Below are positions 16,086 through 25,777 of a DNA stretch of 34,585 bases, piece after piece (positions within the stretch are counted from its first letter, which is position 1; the number at the start of each line of letters is the position of its first letter). The stretch covers positions 1-34,585 of the forward strand of contig CANKUB010000042.1 of assembly GCA_947486575.1 (NCBI GenBank). The letters run 5' to 3'. Both the position numbers and the translations under genes were made by a program. The notes beneath the pieces are model-generated. The model saw nothing but the letters and a program-made list of their open reading frames with translations. It did no database searches and was not told where the DNA came from. Source of the stretch: Betaproteobacteria bacterium. GTDB taxonomy: Bacteria > Pseudomonadota > Gammaproteobacteria > Burkholderiales > SG8-41.

Positions 16086-17216
16086 TTAAGTGAAATAATG
16101 GGGAACAAAACGACTGGTGTTGGTGGTGATCTGCTGCGTGTTTTCGCGGATGCCCATGCCGACAGCTTCGTCACCGACGATCCAGCTGCCGATCACCGGA
16201 AAGTTGCCGTTGAAATCCGGCAGTGCGGAGTAAGCCTGATAGACATAACCTTCCGCGCCATAGGTGCCGGGTTGTGCAATGGTGCCGCGCCTGGTATGCA
16301 GTTCGACATTGGCGCCTTCGCGTGAATAAATGGGTTTACGCACGTATTGCTCTGTCTGCAATTTCGAGTGATCGTAGTAGCACGGCAACAGATTCGGGTG
16401 ATTGGGATTCAATTCCCACAGCACGGGCAAGATCGCCTTGCTGCTCATCAGCACTTTCCACGCGGGTTCAATCACGGGGAAATTGGCCACTGGCAGATGC
16501 GGACCGAATGCCTCGCCGGCTATCCATTCCCAAGGGTAAAGTTTAAATAGCGCAGCAATTTTGTTGTTGTCGAGATCGATGAAATTTTCATTGGCATCGT
16601 GCCAGCCGATGTCTTCAATCGCAATTTGCCGCGTGGTAAAGCCTGCCTGCATCGCGGTATCGCGCAGGTATTCCAGATTGCCCAAGTCTTCAATGTTGTC
16701 TTTGACGCAGGCAAAATAAAGCACAGGGTTTTCGTAGTGATCGCGGATTTCTGCCCAGCGCGCGATCAATTTTTCATGCAGCGAATTAAATTGATCGTGA
16801 TGCGCTTTGACTTGCTGCTGCCAATTCCATTGCGCGACTGCGCACTCGATCAACGAAGTCGGCGTGTCGGCGTTGTACTCCAGCAGCTTTGGCGAATTGA
16901 TGCCGTCGTATCTGAAATCAAAACGACCGAACAGCGTGGGATCATCCGCATTCCACGAATCAATTGCGTAATCGATAAACCACTCGGGAAGCGCAAAAGG
17001 CCCGAACGCGCGTTTGTTGATGACATGATCGACCGCCTCAATGCACAGCGCGTGCAGCTTCCAGGTGACCTCTTCAATCATTTCAATCTCGCTTGACGAA
17101 AAGCGGTAACACGCGGATTCATCCCAATACACGCCGTCAAGGCTGTGAAAATGAAAGCCCAGGTCTTCAAACTGCTGTTGCCAATCGCCGCGCGGCGTGA
17201 GGGTTTCGCGCTGCAT
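16086..17216 (-). CDS. Glutathionylspermidine synthase-like ATP-grasp protein (YjfC/YgiC family)
   Basis: A 376-residue cytoplasmic protein matching the synthetase half of glutathionylspermidine synthase. Diagnostic stretches are FGRFDFRYDG and KLLEYNADTPTSLIE, which in the family hold ATP/Mg ligands, followed by LFKLYPWEW, VLWELNPNHPNLLPCYYD, a YVRKPIYSREGANV loop (binding of the phosphates), and SWIVGDEAVGMGIRE at the C-terminus. There is no amidase domain. Relatives YjfC/YgiC are thought to form an amide bond between a carboxylate and an amine, but the substrates are unknown. The gene starts five bases after the lipoprotein gene and is followed by DUF350, giving a three-gene unit. Confidence 0.92.
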   Translation of the reverse strand: MQRETLTPRGDWQQQFEDLGFHFHSLDGVYWDESACYRFSSSEIEMIEEVTWKLHALCIEAVDHVINKRAFGPFALPEWFIDYAIDSWNADDPTLFGRFDFRYDGINSPKLLEYNADTPTSLIECAVAQWNWQQQVKAHHDQFNSLHEKLIARWAEIRDHYENPVLYFACVKDNIEDLGNLEYLRDTAMQAGFTTRQIAIEDIGWHDANENFIDLDNNKIAALFKLYPWEWIAGEAFGPHLPVANFPVIEPAWKVLMSSKAILPVLWELNPNHPNLLPCYYDHSKLQTEQYVRKPIYSREGANVELHTRRGTIAQPGTYGAEGYVYQAYSALPDFNGNFPVIGSWIVGDEAVGMGIRENTQQITTNTSRFVPHYFT

Positions 17217-17221
17217 TAAGA

Positions 17222-17617
17222 TTAACTGCTGGCACCGTGCGAACTGCTGCTGCCATGTGATGATGCGCTGGAACCAAAGCCGCTGCGTGATACATGCGCC
17301 GTGCCAGTGGCACGGCTGCCAGGACGCGCTTCGGTGGTTGATCCCACGCTATGCGTGCTGTTCGAGCTGCCGTAACTGCCATGCGCATACCCCGGCCCGT
17401 AATAATGGGTGTACGATGACGAGCCACTGCCAGTTTTTCGAGGCTCGCATTTTGCTGGATCCGCGCCCCAATCCTTCGCACAGTCTGCCTGCGACGTATA
17501 CACATCGCGCCGAAGGGTATCGGCGCTTTGCGAACTTTGTCCGCACGCATTCAGTGCGGACGCACTGATCAGCACCAGCGTTACCGAGGATGAAGACCGC
17601 CGTCGTTTCTTGTTCAT
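17222..17617 (-). CDS. Ser/Gly/His-rich lipoprotein, YjfM/YgiB (DUF1190)-like
   Basis: A 131-residue protein with ATG at 17615-17617 and GGGGGCG eight bases upstream. MNKKRRRSSSSVTLVLISAS followed by ALNAC is a lipoprotein signal with acylated Cys25; the basic KKRRR start and the later SQADCAKDWG-x-KCE pattern resemble YgiB/YjfM proteins. The mature part is low complexity: YTHYYGPGYAHGSYGSSNST followed by Ser, Gly and His repeats to the end. It is the first gene of the unit with the ATP-grasp ligase and DUF350. One possibility is that the disordered tail is the target or scaffold of the ligase; this is speculation. The DUF1190 call is by gene order and weak motif likeness. Confidence 0.75.
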   Translation of the reverse strand: MNKKRRRSSSSVTLVLISASALNACGQSSQSADTLRRDVYTSQADCAKDWGADPAKCEPRKTGSGSSSYTHYYGPGYAHGSYGSSNSTHSVGSTTEARPGSRATGTAHVSRSGFGSSASSHGSSSSHGASS

Positions 17618-17726
17618 AATCGCCCCCTGCCTACCGAATATCGTCATCATATCGCGACTGTTCAAGTTGGGGAATTGCCGCAACGGTGGCTTTGCCCGCC
17701 CGATTCCGATAAAATTGCGTCTTTAC

Positions 17727-17803
17727 AGGCGCGTAGCTCAGCTGGTTAGAGCACCACCTTGACATGGTGGGGGTCGTTGGTTCGAGTCCAATCGCGCCTA
17801 CCA
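17727..17803 (+). tRNA. tRNA-Val (anticodon GAC)
   Basis: A 77-nt gene that folds fully: acceptor stem AGGCGCG paired with CGCGCCT, D arm GCTCAGCTGGTTAGAGC, anticodon stem CCACC/GGTGG enclosing TTGACAT with anticodon GAC, T arm with GGTTCGAGTCC, discriminator A and an encoded CCA end. A TAAAAT box at 17710-17715 is a likely -10 element. A strong terminator follows at 17812. Confidence 0.97.
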
Positions 17804-17811
17804 ACTTGCCC

Positions 17812-17843
17812 AGGGAGTTAAGCAAAAGCTTAACTCCCTTTTT
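17812..17843 (+). terminator. Rho-independent terminator after tRNA-Val
   Basis: A perfect 12-bp stem (AGGGAGTTAAGC and its complement, 17812-17823 and 17828-17839) with an AAAA loop and a run of five T ending at 17843. It lies nine bases after the tRNA CCA end, so the tRNA is probably a single-gene transcript. Confidence 0.93.
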
Positions 17844-18003
17844 GTGTTGGACAGGCTTTCAGGTTTGCAACCGTAGATGTCTGTCTAACCCTTGACACTG
17901 CCGAACCGTTCAACTGCCTGAGTCGGAGTGATATGCAAATTTTGGCGAAGGCGGTTGGGCTGTCCTGTGGCAGTTTGGATACGGTTCAGTAAATATCGCA
18001 TTT

Positions 18004-18063
18004 TCGGATTTTGAAATATAGATAAGTTATTGATTTTGTTAATATAATTATATTATTACAAAA
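18004..18063 (+). promoter_or_regulatory. AT-rich promoter region candidate upstream of 18079
   Basis: The stretch is almost free of G and C compared with its surroundings and holds several -10-like hexamers (TATAAT at 18043-18048, TATTAT at 18051-18056) with TTGATT at 18030-18035. The spacings are not canonical, so the exact promoter cannot be named. The preceding 17844-18003 shows no gene. Confidence 0.4.
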
Positions 18064-18078
18064 CTCAGGGTTAGGCCG

Positions 18079-18603
18079 ATGATCTACTGCGTTGAATTAG
18101 CGTTTTCCGAGCCGGCACGCGAAGCGCAATGGAACGATTGGTATTCCGAGCATCTTGATATATTGCTTTCTGTGCCGGGCTTTTCCACAGCGCAGCGATT
18201 TGTGAGTGTTGCACCGTGCCGCGCGCCTTATCTTGCGGCCTATAGCGTTGCCTCTGGTGCGGTATTTGAAAGCGCGCCGTATCAACAGCGTGGCGGCCGC
18301 GGTTCACCCGGAGCATGGGCACCACTCATGGTCAATTGGGATCGCAACCTATTCGATGGGCTTACGCAGATGCCCGATGTCAAATGGGATCAATACCTCG
18401 TGGTGGTGGATAGACCGTCGAATGAGATAGCGAATTTCTCAGTGAAATTACACTTGCTCAATTGCGCGGGTCTGGATCGCACAGTACCAAGCCGTGGCAT
18501 TGCGGTGTTGTCCGCAGATGATTACCCAGTATTGGCGTCGCTGGCCAATGAACACATCCGTTTTTACAAGGCACTCACGCCACAACTGCGGGCGTTAGCT
18601 TGA
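18079..18603 (+). CDS. EthD-like / dimeric alpha-beta barrel protein of unknown function
   Basis: A 174-residue cytoplasmic protein. The opening MIYCVELAFSEPAREAQWND, then WYSEHLDILLSVPGFSTAQR, is the pattern of EthD-like ferredoxin-fold proteins, in which a strand is followed by a helix with an NDWY-EH motif. The second half (KWDQYLVVVDRPSNEIAN and on) may be a second, diverged copy of the fold. Small proteins of this kind often assist degradation of hydrophobic compounds. The ligase gene begins 19 bp downstream, so the two are probably co-transcribed and act in one degradation pathway (inference). I do not recognise a named family beyond the fold. Confidence 0.7.
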   Translation: MIYCVELAFSEPAREAQWNDWYSEHLDILLSVPGFSTAQRFVSVAPCRAPYLAAYSVASGAVFESAPYQQRGGRGSPGAWAPLMVNWDRNLFDGLTQMPDVKWDQYLVVVDRPSNEIANFSVKLHLLNCAGLDRTVPSRGIAVLSADDYPVLASLANEHIRFYKALTPQLRALA

Positions 18604-18622
18604 GCTGCGAGTCGCTACAGTC

Positions 18623-20272
18623 ATGTCTCCGTTACTGACGCTACACAATCCAAGTCAGGCAAGCGCACACTATGCTGCAGGCCATTGGCGTGACTACACG
18701 CTCTATGGCTTGCTGTGCCATAACGCACAAGCGCGCCCAAACCGTTACGCGCTCCGCGACAGTGCGCGTCGGCTTACCTGGCGCGAACTGGCAGACTGGG
18801 TAGACGTGATTGCGCAGGATTTGCATGAGGCGGGATTGAAACACGGCGACCGCGTTTCAGTGTGGTTGCCCAATCGTGTGGAAACCGTTGTAGTGACGCT
18901 GGCCTGCTCGCGCATGGGATACGTTTGTAATCCGTCGCTGCACCAGACTTATTTGGTGTCCGATGTTTGCGCATTGCTCGCGCGCATCCATAGCCGCATT
19001 TTGTTTACGCAGCCGGGTTTTGGTGCAGATGCCTTGCGTAACGATGTCGTTGCTCAGGCAAGCCAAGAGCCATCCGTGCGGCGGGTCTACAGCCTGCTGC
19101 CGATTGCCGAGGCAGGTATGCCGCGTCGTCTCGGCGGCGCGCCTGCGCTTCCAGCGCCTTTGAACGATGCCGACAAGATTGTGTTGCTCGCGTTCACTTC
19201 AGGCACCACGGGTGACCCCAAGGGCGTGATGCATTCGGACAACACCCTGCTTGCCAATGCGCGGGCGATGGCGCGTGACTGGGGGCATCACCAAGATATC
19301 GTTCTGTTCAGTATGAGTCCGCTCACGCACGCGATCGGTACCATTGCCATGGCGCAATCGCTAGTGTCGGGCTTTGAGTTAGTGGTGAACGATGTTCCGG
19401 TGGGGCTGAAACCGCTCGATTGGATCCTTGAATCCGGTGCGACCTATGTGATGGGTGTGCCTACGCATGCCATTGATTTGCTTGCTGAAGCGCGAAAGCG
19501 CGGCACCAAGCAACTCGGCGCAGTCAAAATATTTTACATGGGCGGATCAGCGATTCCGCGCGAGACCGTGCGTGAGTTGCGTGGCATGAGCATCCTGCCG
19601 CAGAACGTCTACGGCATGACTGAGAACGGCGCGCATCAATACACACTGCCTGGCGACGACGCACAAACCATCGAGGAAACCTGTGGCGGCGCTTGTCCCG
19701 GTTATGAGGTAAAAATCTGGAATCCGGACAATACGGACGAGGCATTGGCCGCAGGTGAAGTTGGAGAAATCGGCAGCCGTGGTGCATGCCTGATGCTCGG
19801 TTATTTTGACGATCAATTGGCGACAGAGCAGTCGTTCAACAGCCAGGGCTGGTTCATGAGCGGCGATCTTGGCAGCCTTGATACTGCGGGACGCTTGCGC
19901 GTCGTTGGCCGCAAAAAAGATATCATTATTCGAGGTGGGCGCAATATTCATCCGGTGAAAATTGAGGACTACGCGCGCAGCCATCCAGCCGTGCAGAAGG
20001 CAGCGGCGTTTCCGCTTGACGACGCACGGTTGGGTGAAAAAGCGTGTCTCGCAGTTGTGCTGAATCACGGACATCAACTGCAGCCGCTTGATCTGCTGGC
20101 ACACCTCGATGCGCGTGGCCTATCACCATACGACATGCCTGAATACTACATCGCGCTTGACGTGCTGCCGCTCACTGCCAGCGGCAAAATACTGAAACGT
20201 GATCTGGTGGAGCAGGCGAAGCGCGGCAAGATTTCGCCGATACCAGTGCGCTGGCGCGGAACACCGGTGTAA
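18623..20272 (+). CDS. AMP-forming acyl-CoA synthetase (cyclohexanecarboxylate/fatty acid-type)
   Basis: A 549-residue member of the ANL superfamily that activates a carboxylic acid through an acyl-adenylate and then loads CoA. The phosphate loop is TSGTTGDPKG (about 192-201), motif A5 is YGMTENG, the hinge region is SGDLGSLDTAGRLRVVGRKK followed by DIIIRGG, and the catalytic Lys is in SGKILKRD close to the C-terminus. The domain order and length are normal. The N-terminal part resembles medium-chain and cyclohexanecarboxylate ligases; the substrate is not certain. It follows the EthD-like gene and converges on rne, separated by 109 bp in which I see no clear terminator. Confidence 0.93.
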   Translation: MSPLLTLHNPSQASAHYAAGHWRDYTLYGLLCHNAQARPNRYALRDSARRLTWRELADWVDVIAQDLHEAGLKHGDRVSVWLPNRVETVVVTLACSRMGYVCNPSLHQTYLVSDVCALLARIHSRILFTQPGFGADALRNDVVAQASQEPSVRRVYSLLPIAEAGMPRRLGGAPALPAPLNDADKIVLLAFTSGTTGDPKGVMHSDNTLLANARAMARDWGHHQDIVLFSMSPLTHAIGTIAMAQSLVSGFELVVNDVPVGLKPLDWILESGATYVMGVPTHAIDLLAEARKRGTKQLGAVKIFYMGGSAIPRETVRELRGMSILPQNVYGMTENGAHQYTLPGDDAQTIEETCGGACPGYEVKIWNPDNTDEALAAGEVGEIGSRGACLMLGYFDDQLATEQSFNSQGWFMSGDLGSLDTAGRLRVVGRKKDIIIRGGRNIHPVKIEDYARSHPAVQKAAAFPLDDARLGEKACLAVVLNHGHQLQPLDLLAHLDARGLSPYDMPEYYIALDVLPLTASGKILKRDLVEQAKRGKISPIPVRWRGTPV

Positions 20273-20381
20273 CGCAACGTTCGGGGTCGATGTGGGCACA
20301 GCACCAAACTGCCGCAGTGCTTGCGCAATGCCCAGAGCAGTTGGTGCTGTTGGTTCGCTGCTGCGATGTAATGCCTTATAG

Positions 20382-23291
20382 CTACGGCGTTTGTGGTGGA
20401 TTCTGGGTTTCCACTTGCATCAACGGTTCTTCCATAACTGGCGGCAGTGCCGGGCGCGTGCGCCGCACGCGTGGTGCTGCCGGTGCAGTAGCAACAGCTT
20501 GTTGCGCGGCGTGCGCTTTTTCCACCGCCGTTTCAATTTGCGTCAGTCCACTCGACCAATCCAGATTGAGGGGTGCTGGCGGTACCGGTGCCACCGGTAT
20601 CACGATAGGTGCCGCACTGGTTTGAATTGGTGCGGGACTAACTGCTGCTACGACTGGCGCAACGGATGCAGCGATCGGGGCAACCACAGGTTCCGGTGCA
20701 GGCGTACTGACCACCGGGGCGGCAGTCGGCATTTCTGCGATGGGCGCGAGCTGTGGCGCAGGAGGCGTCGCTACCGCTGGCGTTTCTGCCATCGGCGGCA
20801 AAGGTACTGCTGGCACTACCGGTGTCGCTGGTGTGGCAGTGTGCTCAGGCGCGGGCGTCGTGCTGGGTTCGTCGGCAGCGGCATCATTCTCACCAAAGCC
20901 AGTGCGTGGACGTGGCACAAACGGCGTGCGCGGATAGCGATAGCGGCGGCCTTCTCCTTGCAGTTCGCTGCGAGGTTCGCGTGCTGGTGCAGCTTCGCCA
21001 TTGGCACCGCCAGTGGCGCCATCAGCGGCCTGCGTGCTGCCTTCTTGCGTTTGCCCGGCAGAGCGTTCGCCACGGCCACGACCACGGCGGCGGCCGCGTC
21101 CTCGACCCTCGGCATTGCCGTTACCACCGGCACTGGCTTGTTCCTGCGCCGGAGCAGCGGTCAAGCCTGCTGCGTCACCTGCGGCCAATGGGACAACGGG
21201 GGCCGCCTCTTCGCCGTCACGCTTGGGTGCCTGCGCCTGACGTTGTGGCGCGCCACGTTCTCCACGCTCGCTACGTTCACCGTTTTTAGGGCGTCCGCCG
21301 CGATCATTGCGTTCACCACGGTCGCCTTCGGCTCCACGTTCGCTACGATGGCGATTGCGTCCGCCACCATCACGGCCACCGTCGCGATCTCTGCGCGGGC
21401 CGCCTGAACCTGAGCGTGGACGGTCGCGGCGGCCATCTTCGCGTTTTTCTGTCGAAGATGACGCGGCTGCGCTTGCTGCTGCGGCGACGGCTGCTGTAGC
21501 CGCTACGGCTTCCGCCGGCTTGTGGCGGAACCAGCCAAATATTTTGCCGATAATTGAAGACTGCTGCACCGGGGCAGCAACGGCGGCAGGCGCTGCCGCT
21601 GCGGGCGCTGGCGCTTCAGTAAACGGCGGACGCTCTGGCGGCAAAACACCTTTGACAGCGGCCTCAGGGCGCGGCGCGGCGGCTTCAGCAGCAGTAGCGG
21701 ATTTTTCCGGCGCTTCGGGTACTTTAACCTGCGCATAGCTGGGTGGCAGCGGGTCGCTTTGATTCAGATCGTCGTGACGCAGCCGGGCAATGGTGTAGTT
21801 GGGCGTTTCCAGATGGGTATTAGGAATGACCGTGATGGTTACCCGTTGGCGCGTCTCAAGTTGTTGAATATCAATACGTTTTTCATTCAACAGAAAAGTC
21901 GCTACATCCACTGGCACTTGCGCGTGTACTGCGCCCGTGTTTTCTTTCATCGATTCTTCCTGCAGGATACGCAGGATGTGCAGCGCGGTGGATTCCGTGC
22001 CGCGAATGTGGCCAGTGCCGTGGCAGCGCGGGCAAGGTTCATGGCTGGATTCGCCAAGTGACGGGCGCAGGCGTTGACGCGATAGCTCCATCAAACCGAA
22101 GCGCGAAATTTTGCCGAGCTGCACGCGCGCACGGTCATAGCGCAGCGAATCGCGCAATTTGTTTTCGACTTCGCGCTGATTGCGCTGGTTTTCCATATCG
22201 ATGAAATCGATCACCACCAGGCCACCCAGGTCACGCAGTCGCAATTGGCGTGCAACTTCTTCAGCAGCTTCCAGATTGGTGCGGAACGCTGTTTCTTCGA
22301 TGTCGTGGCCGCGTGTGGAGCGTGCGGAGTTAACGTCTACTGACACCAGCGCTTCGGTATGGTCGATAACAATCGCGCCGCCGGAAGGCAGATTCACCGA
22401 ACGTGAATGTGCGGTTTCGATCTGATGTTCGATCTGAAAACGCGAGAACAGTGGCACGTCGTCGCTATAATGTTTAACCAGCGAGACTTTATTCGGCATG
22501 ACGACTGACATGAAATGCACGGCTTGTTCGTGGATGTCAGCGGTATCAATAAGAATTTCGCCGATTTCGTCGTGGAAGTAATCGCGAATTGCGCGTACCA
22601 CCAGATTACTTTCGAGGTAGATCAGGAATGGGGCAGGGTTCAGCCGTTTGGGCTTGCCTGTGTTAGTCGCGCCTTCGGCGGCTTCTTCGTACTGCGGTTT
22701 GGACGCGCTATCGATGGCTTCCCACAGCTTCATCAGGTAATTCAAATCCCATTTCAGTTCTTCGGCTTCGCGGCCGATGGCAGCGGTACGTGCAATCACG
22801 CTCATCCCGCTAGGGATTTCGAGTTGATCGATGACGTCGCGCAGCTCGCTGCGATCTTCGCCCTCGATGCGGCGCGATACGCCGCCACCGCGCGGGTTGT
22901 TCGGCATCAGCACCAGGTAGCGGCCCGCCAGACTGATAAAGGTGGTTAACGCCGCACCTTTATTGCCGCGCTCGTCTTTATCCACCTGGACGATGATTTC
23001 CTGGCCTTCGCGCAGGGCTTCTTTGATGGTGGCTTTGCCCACATCCACGCCGGGCTTGAAATAGGCGCGGGCGACTTCTTTAAACGGCAAAAAGCCGTGG
23101 CGTTCTGCGCCGTAATCGATAAAGGCGGCTTCAAGGCTGGGCTCGACGCGGGTAATAATGCCCTTATAGATGTTGCTCTTTTTTTGCTCTTTGGATGAGG
23201 ATTCGATGTCGAGATCAACCAGCTTTTGACCATCGACTATCGCAACGCGCAGCTCCTCGGCTTGCGTTGCGTTAAACAGCATTCTTTTCAT
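20382..23291 (-). CDS. rne: Ribonuclease E
   Basis: A 969-residue endoribonuclease, the core of RNA decay and rRNA/tRNA processing. The N-terminal catalytic half has the S1 domain (about 35-120, [20 protein letters not shown]), the DNase I-like subdomain with Mg-binding Asp in VSVDVNSAR (D319) and VVIDFIDM (D362), and the zinc link CPRCHGTGH (Cys420, Cys423) needed for tetramer formation. Residues about 520-969 are a disordered scaffold: an Ala/Pro/Glu-rich part, an Arg-rich RNA-binding block with repeats like RGER, GGR and [14 protein letters not shown] (about 625-770), and a Pro/Ala/Val-rich tail. RNase G would lack this tail. The GC-rich repeats make the opposite strand look coding; that is an artefact. 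Confidence 0.96.
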   Translation of the reverse strand: MKRMLFNATQAEELRVAIVDGQKLVDLDIESSSKEQKKSNIYKGIITRVEPSLEAAFIDYGAERHGFLPFKEVARAYFKPGVDVGKATIKEALREGQEIIVQVDKDERGNKGAALTTFISLAGRYLVLMPNNPRGGGVSRRIEGEDRSELRDVIDQLEIPSGMSVIARTAAIGREAEELKWDLNYLMKLWEAIDSASKPQYEEAAEGATNTGKPKRLNPAPFLIYLESNLVVRAIRDYFHDEIGEILIDTADIHEQAVHFMSVVMPNKVSLVKHYSDDVPLFSRFQIEHQIETAHSRSVNLPSGGAIVIDHTEALVSVDVNSARSTRGHDIEETAFRTNLEAAEEVARQLRLRDLGGLVVIDFIDMENQRNQREVENKLRDSLRYDRARVQLGKISRFGLMELSRQRLRPSLGESSHEPCPRCHGTGHIRGTESTALHILRILQEESMKENTGAVHAQVPVDVATFLLNEKRIDIQQLETRQRVTITVIPNTHLETPNYTIARLRHDDLNQSDPLPPSYAQVKVPEAPEKSATAAEAAAPRPEAAVKGVLPPERPPFTEAPAPAAAAPAAVAAPVQQSSIIGKIFGWFRHKPAEAVAATAAVAAAASAAASSSTEKREDGRRDRPRSGSGGPRRDRDGGRDGGGRNRHRSERGAEGDRGERNDRGGRPKNGERSERGERGAPQRQAQAPKRDGEEAAPVVPLAAGDAAGLTAAPAQEQASAGGNGNAEGRGRGRRRGRGRGERSAGQTQEGSTQAADGATGGANGEAAPAREPRSELQGEGRRYRYPRTPFVPRPRTGFGENDAAADEPSTTPAPEHTATPATPVVPAVPLPPMAETPAVATPPAPQLAPIAEMPTAAPVVSTPAPEPVVAPIAASVAPVVAAVSPAPIQTSAAPIVIPVAPVPPAPLNLDWSSGLTQIETAVEKAHAAQQAVATAPAAPRVRRTRPALPPVMEEPLMQVETQNPPQTP

Positions 23292-23827
23292 CTTCTTCTC
23301 CCGCGCTCAATACGCCACGGGATGGGCAATACCGTCGCCGCCACGCTCGCGCGTTGCGGCGTTACTCAACTTCAGTCTGTAGCGGTATAAATCATACTGG
23401 CAAGGCTGATTCGAAGTTTTCTGGTTTTGCCTGTTGCGCACCCGCCCAACTTTTGCGAGGCGTTTGCGTACTATTCAAACGGTGTCTTGAGCGCGTATTT
23501 CGACTACTATCGCTACTTGGCGGTGAGCGACATTAACCGGTGTTTCCGGGCTTGCGGGCGGCGTATCTGACGCGTGACGGCGAGGCCGGTTTTTATTACG
23601 TTTTTATTGCTGAACGGTATTACAAATTTACTTGTTTTTTTGTGCATTCCTTGTTTACCCATCAATCGCAGACCAACAACTCGCTTCGCACTGTGGAAGC
23701 AAAACCCTGCAATTCCGCCGCTTGAGTACTCAACACGCCACACGAAAAAATGCGTTACGTGGTTTCCATCAAGCCAGCGTCCAACACGGTCAAACCCGGA
23801 TGTTGCACTGCGAAATAGTATAATCAA
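23292..23827. promoter_or_regulatory. Divergent rne-rluC control region
   Basis: The 536-bp gap between the divergent rne and rluC genes contains no convincing coding sequence. The part next to rne (23292-23301, GAGAAGAAG on the minus strand) is a purine-rich ribosome site. In enterobacteria rne has a leader of several hundred bases through which RNase E controls its own mRNA; the size of this gap would allow the same, but I cannot identify a conserved leader structure by eye. Confidence 0.55.
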
Positions 23828-24799
23828 ATGAAGCAGTTAAGTAAAGAAACCGTAAATTGGCTGGAAGTGGGGGCTGAAGAAGCTGGTCAACGTATCGACA
23901 ACTACTTGATACGATGGCTAAAAGGGGTTCCCAAGAGCCACGTCTATCGAATTCTGCGTAGTGGTGAAGTGCGGGTAAACAAGGGGCGCATCGGGCCGGA
24001 TTACCGCGTACAGACAGACGATAAGGTGCGTATTCCACCGATTAGAACAGCAGAGCGCGTGGTAGCAGCCGCACCAAAAGCGGGCGCACGGGTGGAGTTC
24101 GACATTTTGTATGAAGACGCGGCTTTGCTGGTGATTAACAAACCCTCAGGTTTGGCGGTGCATGGCGGCAGTGGTATCAGCTTCGGCGCGATTGAACAGT
24201 TGCGCGCGGCGCGTCCGCAAGCCAAATTTCTGGAACTGGTACACCGGTTGGATCGCGACACCTCCGGCATTTTGATGTTTGCCAAAAAGCGCTCGGCGCT
24301 GGTGGCGCTGCACGAGCAATTGCGTGAGGGGCGTGTGCAAAAAATCTATCTGGCGCTGGTGAGAGGCCACTGGCGCGACGCCAAACGCGCGGTTAAAGCG
24401 CCGTTGCAAAAACATCTGCTGGCAAATGGTGAACGGCGAGTCTCAGTGCATGAAGAGGGGCAGGCGGCACACACCGTATTTCGTCTGCGCAAAGCGTGGC
24501 CGGATTCACAGCCGCCATTCAGTCTGCTTGAAGCGGAGTTGAAAACCGGTCGTACGCATCAAATACGCGTGCATCTTGCGCATCTTGAGTTCCCGATAGC
24601 GGGTGACGATAAATACGGTGATTTCCCGCTGAATAAAACGCTTAAAAAACAATTACTTAAACGAATGTTCCTGCATGCTTATCGAACCGGCATCACGCAT
24701 CCTGATAGCGGCGAGGCGCTGCATTTTGAAGCAGCGCTGCCGCCGGAACTGGAAGCCTTTCTGATGCATTTGAATGAATCCCATGCCCAAACAGTTTGA
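23828..24799 (+). CDS. rluC: 23S rRNA pseudouridine synthase RluC-like
   Basis: A 323-residue RluA-family enzyme. An S4 RNA-binding domain occupies about residues 19-80 (AGQRIDNYLIRWLKGVPKSH, then VRVNKGRIGPDYRV). The catalytic motif is HRLDRDTSGILMFAK with Asp142 as nucleophile. LLVINKPSGLAVHGG and LKTGRTHQIRVHLAH are the remaining family motifs. Divergence from rne and the S4 domain favour RluC, which modifies 23S rRNA at positions 955, 2504 and 2580 in E. coli; RluD is the less likely alternative. It overlaps the next gene and leads an operon of four. Confidence 0.92.
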   Translation: MKQLSKETVNWLEVGAEEAGQRIDNYLIRWLKGVPKSHVYRILRSGEVRVNKGRIGPDYRVQTDDKVRIPPIRTAERVVAAAPKAGARVEFDILYEDAALLVINKPSGLAVHGGSGISFGAIEQLRAARPQAKFLELVHRLDRDTSGILMFAKKRSALVALHEQLREGRVQKIYLALVRGHWRDAKRAVKAPLQKHLLANGERRVSVHEEGQAAHTVFRLRKAWPDSQPPFSLLEAELKTGRTHQIRVHLAHLEFPIAGDDKYGDFPLNKTLKKQLLKRMFLHAYRTGITHPDSGEALHFEAALPPELEAFLMHLNESHAQTV

Positions 24800-25439
24800 T
24801 TTATTGGTATTTGACTGGGACGGCACGCTGATGGATTCGGCGGCGGCCATCACCACGTCGCTGCGTTCGGCTTGCGCTGATCTGGAACTGCCGGTGCCGA
24901 CGGAAGAACGTGCACGTTATGTTATTGGCCTGGGTCTAGCGGACTCATTGAAATACCTGTTGCCGGATTTTCCCGTGACGGGTTATCCCGCGCTGCTGGA
25001 ACGTTATCGGCAGCACTTCATGCGGCAGGATCGCGAAACCACCTTGTTCAGCGGCGTACCGGAAATGCTGCGTGCGTTGCAGGCCGCAGGTTTTACGCTG
25101 GCAGTTGCTACAGGCAAAAGCCGGCGTGGTCTGGATCGTGCGCTGGAGGCCACGGGCCTGCATAGTTTATTTCAAGCGACGCGCTGCGGCGACGAAGGCT
25201 TTACCAAACCGCATCCGGGCATGTTGCTGTGGCTGCTGGATGAATTGAATGTGACACGTGAGCGCGCGCTGATGATCGGCGATACCTCGCATGATATGGA
25301 AATGGCAGTGGCGGCTGAAGTCGCGCGTGTGGGCGTGGCGTATGGCGCGCATCCTCGCGAGAATTTGTTGAAGCATGCACCGGTGGCGTGCCTGGATTCC
25401 TTTGCCGAATTGTCGCAATGGCTGAACAGCCACGCGTAA
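24774..25439 (+). CDS. HAD-family phosphatase, phosphoglycolate phosphatase (Gph)-like
   Basis: A 221-residue cytoplasmic hydrolase. Motif I is FDWDGTLMDS with nucleophile Asp14 and acid-base Asp16, motif II is in TLAVATGKSRRGLDRA, motif III the Lys of GFTKPHPGML, and motif IV the acidic pair in MIGDTSHDMEMA. An inserted helical cap lies between about 20 and 85, giving subfamily IA. Relatives remove phosphate from 2-phosphoglycolate or related sugars. The start could be ATG 24774 or ATG 24783; both overlap rluC (26 or 17 bp), which indicates translational coupling. The downstream Rieske gene overlaps its end. Confidence 0.9.
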   Translation: MNPMPKQFDLLVFDWDGTLMDSAAAITTSLRSACADLELPVPTEERARYVIGLGLADSLKYLLPDFPVTGYPALLERYRQHFMRQDRETTLFSGVPEMLRALQAAGFTLAVATGKSRRGLDRALEATGLHSLFQATRCGDEGFTKPHPGMLLWLLDELNVTRERALMIGDTSHDMEMAVAAEVARVGVAYGAHPRENLLKHAPVACLDSFAELSQWLNSHA

Positions 25440-25777
25440 TTTGCGCCAGCAATGCGCTGGAAAATGGTGGCGCAGGGGTTCGCTTCACGGTGTTAACCCC
25501 GGCGGGCGAAGCGCCTGCGTTTGCGGTGAGATTTGATGGTACGGTTTACGCGTATGTTAATCGCTGCGCGCATGTGCCGGTGGAAATGGACTGGACTGAC
25601 GGCGCGTTTTTTGACTATTCCAAGCTATACTTGATCTGCGCCACACACGGCGCGATGTATCTGCCGCACACCGGCGTGTGCGTAACAGGGCCGTGTCCGG
25701 GCAAACGCCTTACAGCCGTTGCGATCGAAGAGCGCGACGGGCAAGTTTTACTGATGAAGGAAATTCAAAATGGCTGA
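25418..25777 (+). CDS. Rieske [2Fe-2S] ferredoxin-like protein
   Basis: A 119-residue protein with one Rieske domain. Cluster ligands are Cys50 and His52 (NRCAHVPVE) and Cys74 and His77 (ICATHGAMY), with the usual spacing. There is no signal peptide or membrane helix, so it is a soluble electron carrier or small redox sensor. ATG at 25418 overlaps the phosphatase gene by 22 bp, and the 3' end overlaps the peptidase gene by 8 bp. The same order rluC - HAD - Rieske - SppA is a familiar one in betaproteobacteria as far as I recall; the redox partner is unknown. Confidence 0.92.
   Translation: MAEQPRVICASNALENGGAGVRFTVLTPAGEAPAFAVRFDGTVYAYVNRCAHVPVEMDWTDGAFFDYSKLYLICATHGAMYLPHTGVCVTGPCPGKRLTAVAIEERDGQVLLMKEIQNG

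Noticed and set aside
20391-21407. Long plus-strand open frames opposite the rne 3' half.
   Set aside because: They arise from the GC-rich, repetitive codons for the Arg/Ala/Pro-rich tail of RNase E; their translations have no domain character.
23819-23824. TATAAT just before rluC as its promoter.
   Set aside because: It ends three bases before the ATG, so transcripts would start inside the gene, and no -35 box has proper spacing.
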